A DNA stretch of 64,000 bases from contig NC_054702.1 in the NCBI RefSeq assembly GCF_016097555.1, forward strand, positions 68,386,195 through 68,450,194, given 5' to 3'. Below, piece by piece: positions 33,547-48,500 of this stretch. This DNA comes from Gigantopelta aegis (taxonomy: Eukaryota; Mollusca; Gastropoda; Neomphalida; Peltospiridae). How positions within the stretch are numbered: the first letter of the stretch is position 1; each line of letters opens with the position of its first letter. The position numbers and the translations under genes are program-made. The notes beneath the pieces are model-generated. The model worked only from the letters and a program-made list of their open reading frames with translations. It did no database searches and was not told the origin of the DNA.

Positions 33547-36500
33547 TCAGGCAAATTTTTTAAGAATCTCCACCACTTTATCTTCATATCCCCACCGAGT
33601 CATTATCTGAAAGAAAATAATTATAGAATAGTGTTTAAGTATTTTAAAACTGTACCAAAGGAGCCTATTAATTGTACTTATTACAAAACTTAAGGTAGTG
33701 CAACATGAAAAAATTGTTTATCAGGGCTCGCGCTGTCGGTAGCTAAATTAGCCATTGGCTAATTTTTACAAAAAATGGCTAATAAAATTTGCAAGTGGCT
33801 AATTTTGAACAAACTGTTACATAATCTATCCGACACCTCGAACATAATAATAATACCAAATATTCAATTAGCGTAATAGCGATCTCACGACCAGTAACGA
33901 GAAACGGTATCATCCAGAATACAGCGTAGGCCTAAAGAAGTTTGCTTATTTTAATAATCAGGGTTATTAATTTTAATGGCATGCATTCAACATGTATGAA
34001 ATCAAAGTCTGTAACTTGTTATTTTAACTTTGTAAAGTCTTTGAACCAAAGTAATAAAAACAGACCGACAATGCGTGTCAATTTGAATACACATGTCAGT
34101 TCAGGGCCGAAAGACATGTAGGCTATCCAAAGGGCTGAGTTTAGCCAGACCGAGCGAAAACAAAACGTTCGCTAGACTGGTTTGTGCACTTTACGTTAAA
34201 CCAAATGGACACGACGAACACCAATCAAATTGTTCGCGAACGTTAGGAAGAATGTTCGTTGGCTGAACTGAGAACAGCTCTCAGCACGAATATATGTCAC
34301 GCTTCAGTCAGCTGACACCCACGTGTCAAGAGACATCGTTGCGGACATTAAACAATACGAAGTAATTACGGAGTTAATCTTGATGTAAATTTGTAGAAAA
34401 ACAGTAGTTGTTCGCATCAATGAATACATAACTGCAGTTTCAGTTATTTCTTTGTCTTTGTTAATTTCGTACCCATGGTCAAGAGCACGCATGAATATCG
34501 CGATCGCGGGAAATGAACATGTGGTATTTATACAAATTGCAGTTGCACGTAAACTGAATAAAATTAGTTTACAATAATCATATTTGTTAGATATAGATTT
34601 GTAAGACTGTGAGGTGAAATTTAATAAGTTAGCTGGATTTTAAAAAGACCGTAAATTTTAATTTTATTAAGGTTTACAAAAATATATATATATATAATTT
34701 ATAAATGGAATATACTGTAAAGTCGGCATTCTTAGCCTAGGTATTTTACAAGCAGAAATCACAAGCATTTAACACGACACTGAAATCAACAGCAACAACA
34801 TTCCACAAATTATGAAATTGTTGGGGGTGGGGAATTGATGGGTTACTTAAAAAAAAGGTCCAAAAAAAAAAGCAATTCAAAACCGTAGCTATTTCAAGAA
34901 ATAATGAGCTCCATATTAAAAAAAAACATAATGCATCATCCCCCACCCCCACCCCCCACGCTGAAAAATCAAAGTAATATATTAACTGCCCCTACCCCCA
35001 TTGCTGTCTTTGATTTTGATAAGGTAATACGGTTTTGTTATTCAGATTTTTTCCAATTTGTACATAATTAGCTGAAAAAGATGCATTTTCAGATTCATAT
35101 ATAAATACTCTATACAGTACTAGGTAAAACAATTTTGGCTAAAGCATTTTCAATATGGCTAATAAAAATTCCATTTGGCTAATATTTTGGCTACAGGTAT
35201 TTTTTATCCAGGGTGAGCCCTGGTTGATGTCACAGTGATGATAAATCAACACATGAATCTCAATGATGACAATTTGAACAAACATGTCAAATATCTTAGT
35301 GGGTTGACAAGAAACTAAGTAATATTCACAATGCAAATGTGTCTGTGCTTAATATATGGTCACAATGCAAATGGGTCTGTGCTTAATGTGTGGCCACAAT
35401 GATTTAGAATATTTGTTTTTATATTATTGGAAAGTGGCTAATGAAAAAAAATATATATACAAAAATCAAAAACTAAATTTTGTAGCAACTTTGTATGAAA
35501 TTTTGCATCTGACTAATTTAGCAATGGGCAGGGTGAGCTCTATTTAAATGCTTTTAGAGATAAGATTTAAGGCTCAAAGTTAGAGTTCGGACTAACATCT
35601 GCAGTAGTGTCATGACAGTGGGCACACACCTCCGCTACCTGTACTTGGGCTGTCTGTCCAGGACAGTGGGTTAGTGATTAATGAGAGGCAAGTCAGTGTA
35701 GTGGTCTTACACCTACCCACTGAGTCGTTAAACCTGCTCTGAGTGGGAGCCGGTACCGGAAGGCAAACTCAGTACCTACCAGCCCTACATGTAATTCCAA
35801 TGGATTAACCACTACACCACTATAGCTAGTTTATAATTACTACAGTATGCAGATGGTAAATACACACCTTGTCCCAGATATCAGGTGGTCTGCAGGATCT
35901 CTGTGCAGGGGCCGAGCTGGGTCTCACACGACTAGGTGTGGCACCTGAAAATAAATATATTAACTTACTTATTGTGGCACGAAGTAGTTTGGATATTTTT
36001 ACCTTTATTATATTTACAGTATTTAAAAAAAAAAAATATTATTATTATTATTGGTTTAAAGAAATGTATTGTGTAGTGTTTTTTAACACATAAAATTACT
36101 GTAGCTATTTCCTGTGTTAGTGAAATATTTCTAGTTTCCAATTTTCACATTATAAAAAAATATATAAATAACTAGTGAAATGTCTCTAAACTGGACCCTA
36201 TATAAACTGGAATTCCCTCAAAGCAGAACATAACATCTCTAATGGGATACCCCTTAAAACAAGACTTATTACTTAATTCGTCCCATGGGTTTATGGTTTA
36301 GGGGAATTCCACAATACCACTATATTACAATTAGAAATTGATACAAGAAGATGAATACCATGTGTGATACCATTAGACATTATAAACACACTAATACCAT
36401 GTATGATATTATTAGACATTACAAGAACACTAATACCATGTGTGATATTATCAGACATTACAAGAACATGAATACCATGTGTGATATTATTAGACATTAC

Positions 36501-39500
36501 AAGAACATGAATACCATGTGTGATATTATCAGACATTACAAGAACATGAATACCATGTATGATATTATTAGACATTACAAGAACACTAATACCATGTGTG
36601 ATATTATCAGACATTACAAGAACATGAATACCATGTGTGATATTATCAGACATTACAAGAACATGAATACCATGTGTGATATTATCAGACATTACAAGAA
36701 CATGAATACCATGTGTGATATTATTAGACATTGATATAAAAACACAAATACCATGTGTGATATTATTAGACATTGATATAAGAATACTAATACCATGTGT
36801 GATATTATTAGACATTGATATAAGAACACTAATACCATGTGTGATATTATTAGACATTACAAGAACATGAATACCATGTGTGATATTATTAGACATTGAT
36901 ATAAAAACACAAATACCATGTGTGATATTATTAGACATTGATATAAGAATACTAATACCATGTGTGATATTATTAGACATTGATATAAAAACACAAATAC
37001 CATGTGTGATATTATTAGACATTACAAGAACACTAATACCATGTATGATATTATTAGACATTACAAGAACACTAATACCATGTATGATATTATCAGACAT
37101 TACAAGAACATGAATACCATGTGTGATATTATCAGACATTACAAGAACATGAATACCATGTGTGATATTATTAGACATTACAAGAACATGAATACCATGT
37201 CTGATATTATTAGACATTGATATAAAAACACAAATACCATGTGTGATATTATTAGACATTGATATAAGAACACTAATACCATGTGTGATATTATTAGACA
37301 TTACAAGAACATGAATACCATGTGTGATATTATTAGACATTACAAGAACATGAATACCATGTGTGATATTATTAGACATTACAAGAACATGAATACCATG
37401 TGTGATATTATTAGACATTGATATAAAAACACAAATACCATGTGTGATATTATTAGACATTGATATAAGAACACTAATACCATGTGTGATATTATTAGAC
37501 ATTACAAGAACATGAATACCATGTGTGATATTATCTGACATTACAAGAACATGAATACCATGTGTGATATTATTAGACATTACAAGAACATGAATACCAT
37601 GTGTGATATTATTAGACATTGATATAAAAACACAAATACCATGTGTGATATTATTAGACATTGATATAAAAACACAAATACCATGTGTGATATTATTAGA
37701 CATTGATATAAAAACACAAATACCATGTGTGATATTATTAGACATTGATATAAGAATACTAATACCATGTGTGATATTATTAGACATTGATATAAAAACA
37801 CAAATACCATGTGTGATATTATTAGACATTGATATAAAAACACAAATACCATGTGTGATATTATTAGACATTGATATAAAAACACAAATACCATGTGTGA
37901 TATTATTAGACATTGATATAAGAATACTAATACCATGTGTGATATTATTAGACATTGATATAAGAACACTAATACCATGTGTGATATTATTAGACATTGA
38001 TATAAAAACACAAATACCATGTGTGATATTATTAGACATTGATATAAGAATACTAATACCATGTGTGATATTATTAGACATTGATATAAGAACACTAATA
38101 CCATGTGTGATATTATTAGACATTACAAGAACATGAATACCATGTGTGATATTATTAGACATTACAAGAACATGAATACCATGTGTGATATTATTAGACA
38201 TTGATATAAGAATACTAATACCATGTGTGATATTATTAGACATTACAAGAACATGAATACCATGTGTGATATTATCAGACATTACAAGAACATGAATACC
38301 ATGTGTGATATTATTAGACATTGATATAAGAACACTAATACCATGTGTGATATTATCAGACATTACAAGAACATGAATACCATGTGTGATATTATCAGAC
38401 ATTACAAGAACATGAATACCATGTGTGATATTATTAGACATTACAAGAACATGAATACCATGTGTGATATTATTAGACATTGATATAAAAACACAAATAC
38501 CATGTGTGATATTATTAGACATTGATATAAGAACACTAATACCATGTGTGATATTATTAGACATTACAAGAACATGAATACCATGTGTGATATTATCAGA
38601 CATTACAAGAACATGAATACCATGTGTGATATACCATGTGTGATATTATTAGACATTACAAGAACATGAATACCATGTGTGATATTATTAGACATTAATA
38701 TAAAAACACAAATACCATGTGTGATATTATTAGACATTGATATAAAAACACAAATACCATGTGTGATATTATTAGACATTGATATAAGAATACTAATACC
38801 ATGTGTGATATTATTAGACATTGATATAAAAACACAAATACCATGTGTGATATTATTAGACATTGATATAAAAACACAAATACCATGTGTGATATTATTA
38901 GACATTGATATAAAAACACAAATACCATGTGTGATATTATTAGACATTGATATAAGAATACTAATACCATGTGTGATATTATTAGACATTGATATAAGAA
39001 CACTAATACCATGTGTGATATTATTAGACATTGATATAAAAACACAAATACCATGTGTGATATTATTAGACATTGATATAAGAACACTAATACCATGTGT
39101 GATATTATTAGACATTACAAGAACATGAATACCATGTGTGATATTATTAGACATTACAAGAACATGAATACCATGTGTGATATTATTAGACATTGATATA
39201 AGAATACTAATACCATGTGTGATATTATTAGACATTACAAGAACATGAATACCATGTGTGATATTATCAGACATTACAAGAACATGAATACCATGTGTGA
39301 TATTATTAGACATTGATATAAGAACACTAATACCATGTGTGATATTATCAGACATTACAAGAACATGAATACCATGTGTGATATTATCAGACATTACAAG
39401 AACATGAATACCATGTAAGATATTATTAGACATTACAAGAACATGAATACCATGTGTGATATTATTAGACATTGATATAAAAACACAAATACCATGTGTG

Positions 39501-42500
39501 ATATTATTAGACATTGATATAAAAACACAAATACCATGTGTGATATTATTAGACATTACAAGAACACTAATACCATGTGTGATATCATTAGACATTGATA
39601 TAAGAACACTAATACTGTGTGTGATATTATCAGACATTATATGAACACTAATACCGTGTGTGATATTATTAGACATTATATGAACACTAATACCGTGTGT
39701 GATATCATCAGACATTATAAGAACACTAATACCGTGTGTGATATCATCAGACATTACAAGAACACTAATACCGTGTGTGATATCATCAGACATTATAAGA
39801 ATACTAATACCATGTGTGATATCATCAGACATTATAAGAACCCTAATACCATGTATGATATCATCAGACATTATAAGAATACTAATACCGTGTGTGATTG
39901 CCTTCAGCGTGGATTTGACCTCCTCTCTGATGACCCCACTGGTGTACATGGACATGGCCATCAGCATGTTGGATCCTCCATGACGGTCAAACAGCTGCTT
40001 CAACCGGTGGTCACTCGACACCAGCAGTCGCGTTAAAATCAGGGCTGAAACATATCATTGAAACAGGTTACTTGAGAGTTTTTGCTCAATGGGCCCACCA
40101 ATGAGTGCTTTACCACTGGGATACATCCCACCCCTGTGCAAATAAGTGAGCGAATGAGTGGGTGAGTGCGAGCACAAATGACTGATTGAAATTAATGGGT
40201 GATGATTTTCTCTTTCTTTTTTTTAAATCTGAAAAAATGACATTCAGCTTTCAAGAATACTGAACAAAATAAAACAAATGTAAGCATTTAAATGCTCAAA
40301 TATAAACCAATATTTATAAAATTAAAATAATAAACTGATATTATACGATTTTGTCAGAAAGGATTATAGGGGCTATTGGACATGCCAAATTAAACATTTT
40401 GTTTAATGGATCTTCAGGACCTATGTCGAATTCTTTAATTTAATTTTGTGGGTGGTGAATACTGAATAAAGTTACTTTCCACTCACTCTCAATGTAATAA
40501 TTCCTGTGTAAAATGGCACACTGATAAATAGAGACTTGAAGACAGTTGAAACAACAGTGTCAAAGTTAGTAAATGTAAGGGATTTTGTTCAATATAAGAC
40601 AAACGTCCTTTTGACAATGAAATTGTTTTTCTTTCTTTTTTTTCACCTTGAATATGGCAACTATACATACAGTAAACATGAATGCATACCAATTATCTCC
40701 AGCATTTCATCTTCTTCATTGATTCGAATAAAATCAATCAGTTTTGGAATACAGCCAAGTTCAGACAATTGCATGTGGGTTTCAACCTGCAACAGATATT
40801 ATAATAATAATTTGATGTTCAACAGTGAATCAATGTAAAAATAGAATTGATTTAGCTGTGAAATTTAGTATATGATCATATTAAGTTCTTAAATATTTAG
40901 TTATCAGACACAACCTGAAAAAGGAACAATATAATTCAGAAATATTTTAACACTAATACTAAAAAATAATTAATTTAATCTGTAAGTAATATTATAAAGT
41001 TTAAAATATTTTGGAAGGTCCTCCTAAGATTAAAAATTAGCCTATATCTATGAAGATAATTAACCAAAACCAATATGTTAATGACATTTAAAATTTACAT
41101 TGTCGTGGAGAACAAGGTCATGCATCAGGAGAAGAGAACTCTTCCTGACATCTCTAGACTTGCTGAAGAGCCCTTTGATGAGTTGGGGACCACATGCAGC
41201 AACTGTCGACTGTCTGCACTGATGAGCAATAGGCTTACTTAAGTCAATCTTAGGTCGGACATCATTGGGTTTTAAATTTATCTTTGTTGTCTTTTTAGCT
41301 GACCCTACAAAATAAAGATGTTAAGTATATGCAATAAAAGATATGTTGTGAATTAACAAAAATGGCCAATTTTGAATATGAAATTTTTTTAATTGGTAAG
41401 ACATTTTAAATTTAATTATCGGTAAATACATTAAATTGTAAACATGGCAAAATAATTTGAAGATAAAGTTATTATAAAAATAGAAATGAAATACATGTAG
41501 ATTTTTCATTCTATAGATAACAGTTCCAATTACATATCCAGTTAACTGTCCATTATTTGAATACTTATTATCTGCTTTAAAAATGCCATCTAATTATATT
41601 GATCAAGTGACAATAATACACAGTTTGATATAATAGTACATTCTGATTTCAGTGATTAAAATTGTAATCCCAAACATTGATAAACAGTAAAAGTAAAAAT
41701 TTAATTGATCGATACTTCTTATTTCAAACCTAATGAATACCCTGAGTAACTGATTTTAATATGCAGCATCCAATACATGAATCATTTTTCGTTCCAGCCA
41801 GTGCACCACGACTGGTATGTACTACCGTGGCCGTGGTATGTACTACCCTATCTGTGGGATGGTGCACATAAAAAATCCCTTGCTGCTAATCAAAAAGAGT
41901 AGCCCATGAAGTGGCGACGGCGGGTTTCCTCCCTCAATATCTGTGTGGTCCTTAACCATATGTCTGACGCCATATAACCGTAAACAAAATGTGTTGAGTG
42001 TGTCATTAAATAAAATATTTCCTTCCTTCCAATACATGAATGAGTCCTCTCACCCTTCTGTGTGCTTTGTGTGGATCCAGAAGCTGAGGATGGACGCACT
42101 TTGATGGCATCCCTGATCATTCCCGCCACTTCTGAAGGCATTTGGCGGAGCGCGATCACCATCTTTCTCTCCCTCTCACAATGAGCTGAGCCAGGTCTAA
42201 AGAGCAAAACGTTTAAGTTTAAAATAAGTTTAAAATTAGCATGCTGAAGCACCATGCGATTCTCTATCAAATGACCTTGACCTTTATTATACTATGTATG
42301 CAAAAATGATGTTCTTTTATTGATAGTGTTTGAGGGAAGGTTGTTTTCTCAGAAACAGATCTAATATAACGCAAATATAATGTAAATCTAACTGAAAAAA
42401 GTTTTATGCTGTTAATGGTAAACATTTAAAGTAGTTAACATTTATGTCTCTGGGGTTTTCACAGGTGACCAAATGATCAGCTCCATTTAAAATTTTAATG

Positions 42501-45500
42501 CTACGACAAATATAATCACACTATAACCTCCATTAAAGTTAAGCATTTGCATAAAAGAAAAAAAATAGCAAAATAATATTATGAGTATATATACTTGTGT
42601 TTTTTGTTATTGCTGCTGTTCATTCTGTTCTGCTCTAAATGACATTCTACCTTTCTTTAAATCTTTCTACATTTATTTAACATGTAATAATATCATCACT
42701 TGAGCTCCATATTTAAAACGTGTGTTTAAAATCATTAATTTATTGTTTAACAACACCACCAAGAGCACACTGAGTGATTAATCGTCGGCTTAGTCTTAGA
42801 GGAAACCTGCTACATTTTTTCCACTAGTAGCACTTTCCCCACAGACAGAACAGTATTTGATTATACTATTACAATGTTTATGGAAATTACCTAGATCTTG
42901 GTCTGAAAGCTGAAACAGGCCCTGAGCTTGCACCGGCCATGTTGTGGTTGTCCGCAGTAACAAGCTTCTCCTCTAATGGCTGAATTGCACATCTGAGAAT
43001 CTTTGTTGACAAAATCTAAAACAGAAGTGATAGTTAATAATGCCCTATCAGTGCTAAAACATCATATTAAAAACAAGCCATGCAAAGCACAATAATACGT
43101 TTACTTAATGTTAATTGTAAACTGATAGCGAGTGTGTTCTGTATTGTGATTGGTTAATTACATTCTTTTTCCGGGATCAAATGAAAATAACACCCGGAAA
43201 GCTAATGACTTCATTAGAAAGTGACGACATTAGCAATTGGAACAGGCCAAGTTGACGGTTCAAGGGTTTACAGTTAAGCAATACCAAATATACATTAGTT
43301 CTGTAGAAAAACAGTTTGTTTACAATGGACATAACCATACACAGTTTTTAGATTTGCAGGTGTTATTGTCTAACACCTTCGGTCAAAAATTACATTTGCA
43401 GGATCAAATAGACAATAACACTAGTAAATAAATAAAAACTCCATGTGGTTATCTCCTAAATATAAATATCAAATAAGTTACAAGCTGATCCATTTCTCTA
43501 TTATGAAAAAGAAAAACTCACACAGGTATTCATACATAAATAAATAAATCAACACTGCGAGACCTATTTTCATTATAATGTTCTACAGTGTATTAACTAG
43601 AATAGTTAATATTTATATCAGTCTTCTCTTCTTCTTTTCGTTCCTTCTTGTAATGATATCACATGGAGATGTTTGCTGCCAGGATGAATCTCAGTGACAC
43701 GGAGGAATTCCTGGTCTCCATAAAGTTTTTCTTCTGTGTTTTTCAGTGTTGGATCAGTAATAATGTCTCATATAGAGTGGAAAAAAAAATCTATCTACAA
43801 ACATTCCTTGAAAATTTAAATTCACAAAAATAAAATATGGTACGAGTTACTGCAATATACTAATATATATGGCTACAAAACTTTCCTCAACATTTTGGAC
43901 TACTAATGTTCTCAACAATTCAAATAAACATCAAACAAAGAAGGAACTCACTCTGATCTGTGAATCGTCATGATCTATAAAAGGGGAGACAATTCTAATG
44001 AGATCTTCTTCATACAGTCCCTTCCTAAGAACTCTCTGCTCGGTGCTGGTTTCCTTCTCCACAAGCTCCAACTGTTTCCGCTCAGCCGCATCCGCAGTGT
44101 CATACAGCGAGTAGCGGTTTATACTGTGAGTCAGGTGAGGGTTGTCCATCACCCACAGGTTCTTCTTCGGCGATGATGTCACTTCTTTCTCATGTTTTGT
44201 GAGTCGTCCAGCTTCCTTCCCCTTCCGTCCACAGGTCGAAATAGCAATGCATAGAAAGAACTCGAGAAGGTTTTTAATGAGGAGGACTTCTTGAAGACTG
44301 AGGTAGTCGCATCTTGGTGTTCTGCCCCGTCGAGCCGATATCGGGGATCCTGGACATGATCGAGCGGAGACCGGTGAACCATGGCGGTGACGGGAAGAAC
44401 TTCTCGATCGCGCACGTGCCGACAGCGGGTTACTCCGGATCTCAAACTTCTCTGCAAACTTGCCCAAGATGAGAGCTGCGTGTCGACCACATTTATTCCA
44501 GATATCCAGAGTAACCTGGCGATTCAGTGTGGAGTACACGTCTCTAAAATAAAATAAAATTATGAGTAAGAGTACAGGTACAGGTTTCTAACTCGTAATA
44601 GTGTGAGTTGGATACGGGTTAATCATCACCCACAGATTCTTCCAGATATAATATGGATGTAACAAAGATTATTGAAAATCATAGTCCCCTGATGAAGGTG
44701 GCTTTTAAGACTGCCAAAACAATTGACAATTATTGTAGCAGAAGTAATTTTATGAACATGTTTAACTTGTCCTAATTTGGTACTTTAGTACAGTATATTA
44801 ATATAAAATAAACGTTTGTTTTAAAATAAAACATAAAATGGTAATGTCTTGGATTTTTTAAAATTATTATTATTGCCTGTAGTGGTAATATGTGGCATGA
44901 TACATAATAATCAACATGTTCCATTAATAATGATAATTATACAAAGCGAAATATATCCAGGAATAGTTTTGTTTAAACAAAACATTTTTAAAGATAATCA
45001 ACTTTTTGATGCATGTATAAGCAACTAAAGTGGATTCAGAATGAGGTAAAAACACAAATTAATTGTTATTTTCATTATTCATTCTTGGCAAACGCAGCTA
45101 AGCTATTAAACAAGTTGATGTGTAACAAATAACTCAACCACACCTGAATGGATTCAAACTAACAAACCTCTGTGTGAGAATCCAGTACTCTAGTAAATGA
45201 ATAAATAGAAAATTTCCCACCAGCTTCATACAAACACAATCAAAGAGGCACTACCCTTGTCACTTTATACTTGTATGTAGATTTACATTGCTGAACATTA
45301 GTTTGTAGTAAAGATGCTTTAGCTCTGCTAGAGAACACAACTGGGGCTTCTTAGTAGCATTTCTTATCAAACAAATAGAATGCTACTCATACTGTAACAT
45401 ATTATGCTTAGCTCTATTATGAACTACACATCTACATACAGTAGCATATAACCAAATAGCTGATGTGTATATTTGTGCTTGGGTGTCAATAAACATTTAG

Positions 45501-48500
45501 TTAAAAAATTGCAAAATAATCTTTTGACAAACTGTTAAACTAGCCTTGGTGATGAAGTGCTTAATCAGAGAGTTCTAAATGCTAGTAGGTGCTGAGTTCA
45601 CATCTCAGTACTAGCCCCCAGTGAAAGTGGTTCGATCCTATATGACACAAGCACCTCTACCCACTGAGCTAGACCCCACCCCAAATTGTAATACATCAGC
45701 ATGAAATTCAAGTTATAGTAAAATGAAAAACCTTAAATGCTGATCATCAAAGAGGTCGGACAAATCAGGAGGGTTGAATGCAGATTTCTGTTTTTCAACA
45801 GGCCACAGGCAGAAGTTTGTTGCTATGGAAATGAGACTGGAGAGTGTGTCAAGCTTGTGCGTATTCCAGTCAGACACGGACTGGTCATCCTTCATTGACA
45901 ACTGACCAGTCGATTCGTCTTCCTTAATATCAGCTGGAATGAGATATATACAGGGTCATTCTTCAAAATAAAAATTAAGTTTCCACTCTGATTTCAAGAT
46001 TTAGACTACAGAGTTCTTTATTCAAAGGTATAATCAACAACCATAATCCACTATATAAGATACACTTCAAAACTACACTCAAAATAATGTCAGTAAGTAT
46101 GAAATATTTAACGTGTGTTTGAAAAGTAAACCAATTATTTGTCTCTATCAAAAGGTATTTGTAGGAAACCCAAACAGGATATATCAGGCAAAGGGACATA
46201 ACTCCAAATAGATTCAATCTACTGTAGCCTCCTACAATCCTATGTGAATTACACATTATCACAAAACGTATGGCCATTCTCAGAATGCAGATGTGCAGAA
46301 AATCACCCGTTTATAATCTTAGCCAGTGCTTATAATACTTTTAGAGTGCACACTCAATCTCTAATGACGTCACATGCATACAATTTGTATGGCGTTGCCA
46401 TGACATTCACGTCTCAGACTCTATTAGTCTCAAGTCTAGACTCTAAACATTTTATAAGCACCAGGCCTTATACAATTATTTTAATTACAAAAGTAGTTTG
46501 GCAACAAATCTTTATACAAAAAACTGAATCCGACTTGTCCTACCTTCTTTACAAATAAGTTCTGCGACTGAAGCAGCCGTATTCTCAAATGCATTCCACA
46601 TCCGTATATCAGCTTTGTGTTTCACTCGCACAGGGTAGACAACTTTAGAAGTCCCTCGAGCACTGACATCTCCACAAGAGTCACCGTCTCCTGGGTAGAT
46701 CAAGGCACTGAAGTGTTCCATCATGGCCTTGGCAAGAGAAATCTTCTTTACACTTGTTAGAATGTGGATCACTTTGCTTGCTACTGAACGAACTTTCCTA
46801 CAAAACATAATTTCATCATCTAAACTAGAAGAACAATAACAGTATATTTTCCCGCCAACTGATTTTTTCTCTCCATAATTGATCATCACCTCAGTAGAGC
46901 TAAACCAAATAAAAAAAATTATTATAATCAACCATTGAAACATCACTAAAATATAATTTTCATTTTGCAAATTTTTGTTCAAAAAGCTGAGATCAGTTAA
47001 AATTATTCTTCTCAATATTCTTTTGTTTTAAAATTGTCATTCAGTACTCATTAAAATGTTGAAAATATGAATAGCAGATTTAGTCAGTATTAATAGCATG
47101 TTTAAAATGTATTTAATTCATTAAAATAAGGCTGTGTATATATAACATTTGTTAGCTGTGCATACTGTCGAACACTTACCTACAATGTGAATCTTTAAGA
47201 CATTGTAAAATACACAACACAAGTTCTCTCCCTTTAATCACAGAAGAAATCTCTGATTCGTCTTCTGCCAAACATTTGATCAAGTTGAGTGCTTGTTGTT
47301 GTACTCCACTGTAAAACAAGCAATGCTATATTGTTTTCAATTTATCATCTGTGTGAAAAGCTAAATAAATTGCATTTGAACATATTTTGAACTGTATTAA
47401 TATATGAGAAAGGAAGGCAACAAAGAGTATTCATCTTAGAGGTGATCAGTCAGACAATCAAAATACATTAAGGCTAGCAGGTACTGGGTTCACATCTCAG
47501 TACTGGCTCCTACCCAACATAAACAACTTAATGGGTACCTATAGTTCATCCCATCATTCTATAAAAATGTTTTTTGTAAATAATTTTAGTTTGGTTTAAC
47601 GTAAGAAGAAAAGTGTTTTAGAAATAATATAAAAATAAAATTTTTGTGTGCAATTTACAAATCAATCGGCTCAGAAATAAATAACTTATAGAAAATGTCA
47701 TAGTATGAAAAAAGGCATTCCCTGTGGGACGGACTATAGGTATAAGGTAACTACTCCAACTTCTCTAACCACTAACCCCTTGTCCTGGACAGACATCCCA
47801 GATAGCCGAGGTGTGTGCCAAGGACAATGTGCTTGAACATTAATCAGATAAAAGCATGAAAATAACTTTAAAATGAAACAAAATATATTGATGGACTCAC
47901 TTGGGTTATAATTATATTAGTTTAATGACGCATTGGCACATTATTTAATCAGTGGCTATTATATGACACACTGACATAACTGTTATTTAATTAGTGGATA
48001 CTATATAGATAACTATTTATAGGATATTAAACAAGCTTCCATTTCGTATCATGTTTATGTCCCGAGTGAAATAATTTTCAATTGTCACAAGCTTTAGCCA
48101 GTGACAATGAAAATTATTTTACAAGGGACATAAACATGATACGAAATGGTAGCGAGTTTAATATCCTATTTAATACCCATAACCGATCTTAATTTATATC
48201 TCTCAACTCATTTTGTGTTAATTTTTCTGCAAGTTGTAGTGTGCCATTCGATGATATCATTGTGTGACATCGAAGTGTTATGTCCCACTTGGTGTTCCAG
48301 TGGGATGTATTACTTTGATATGTACCAAGATATTTTTAACCATATAGGTAATAAGTTTTTCTTCTTAAATGCTATCATCTAAATATAATACAATGAAAAG
48401 GGGACACTATTAAAACACTCACCAGGGACCATCTCGTATCATATTTGTGGCAGACTGCAGAATGTTTTTGTCAATCATGTCCGGGTATATAACATCAGTC

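Noticed and set aside
36291-38603. 770-codon minus-strand frame as an independent gene
   Set aside because: Entirely array sequence in an intron with no promoter, start context or unique domain. It is treated as part of the array.
36351-39983. Plus-strand repetitive frames (YKNTNTMCDIIRH and similar) and second-frame minus ORFs
   Set aside because: Shadows of the minisatellite, whose 39/42-bp units leave several frames open.
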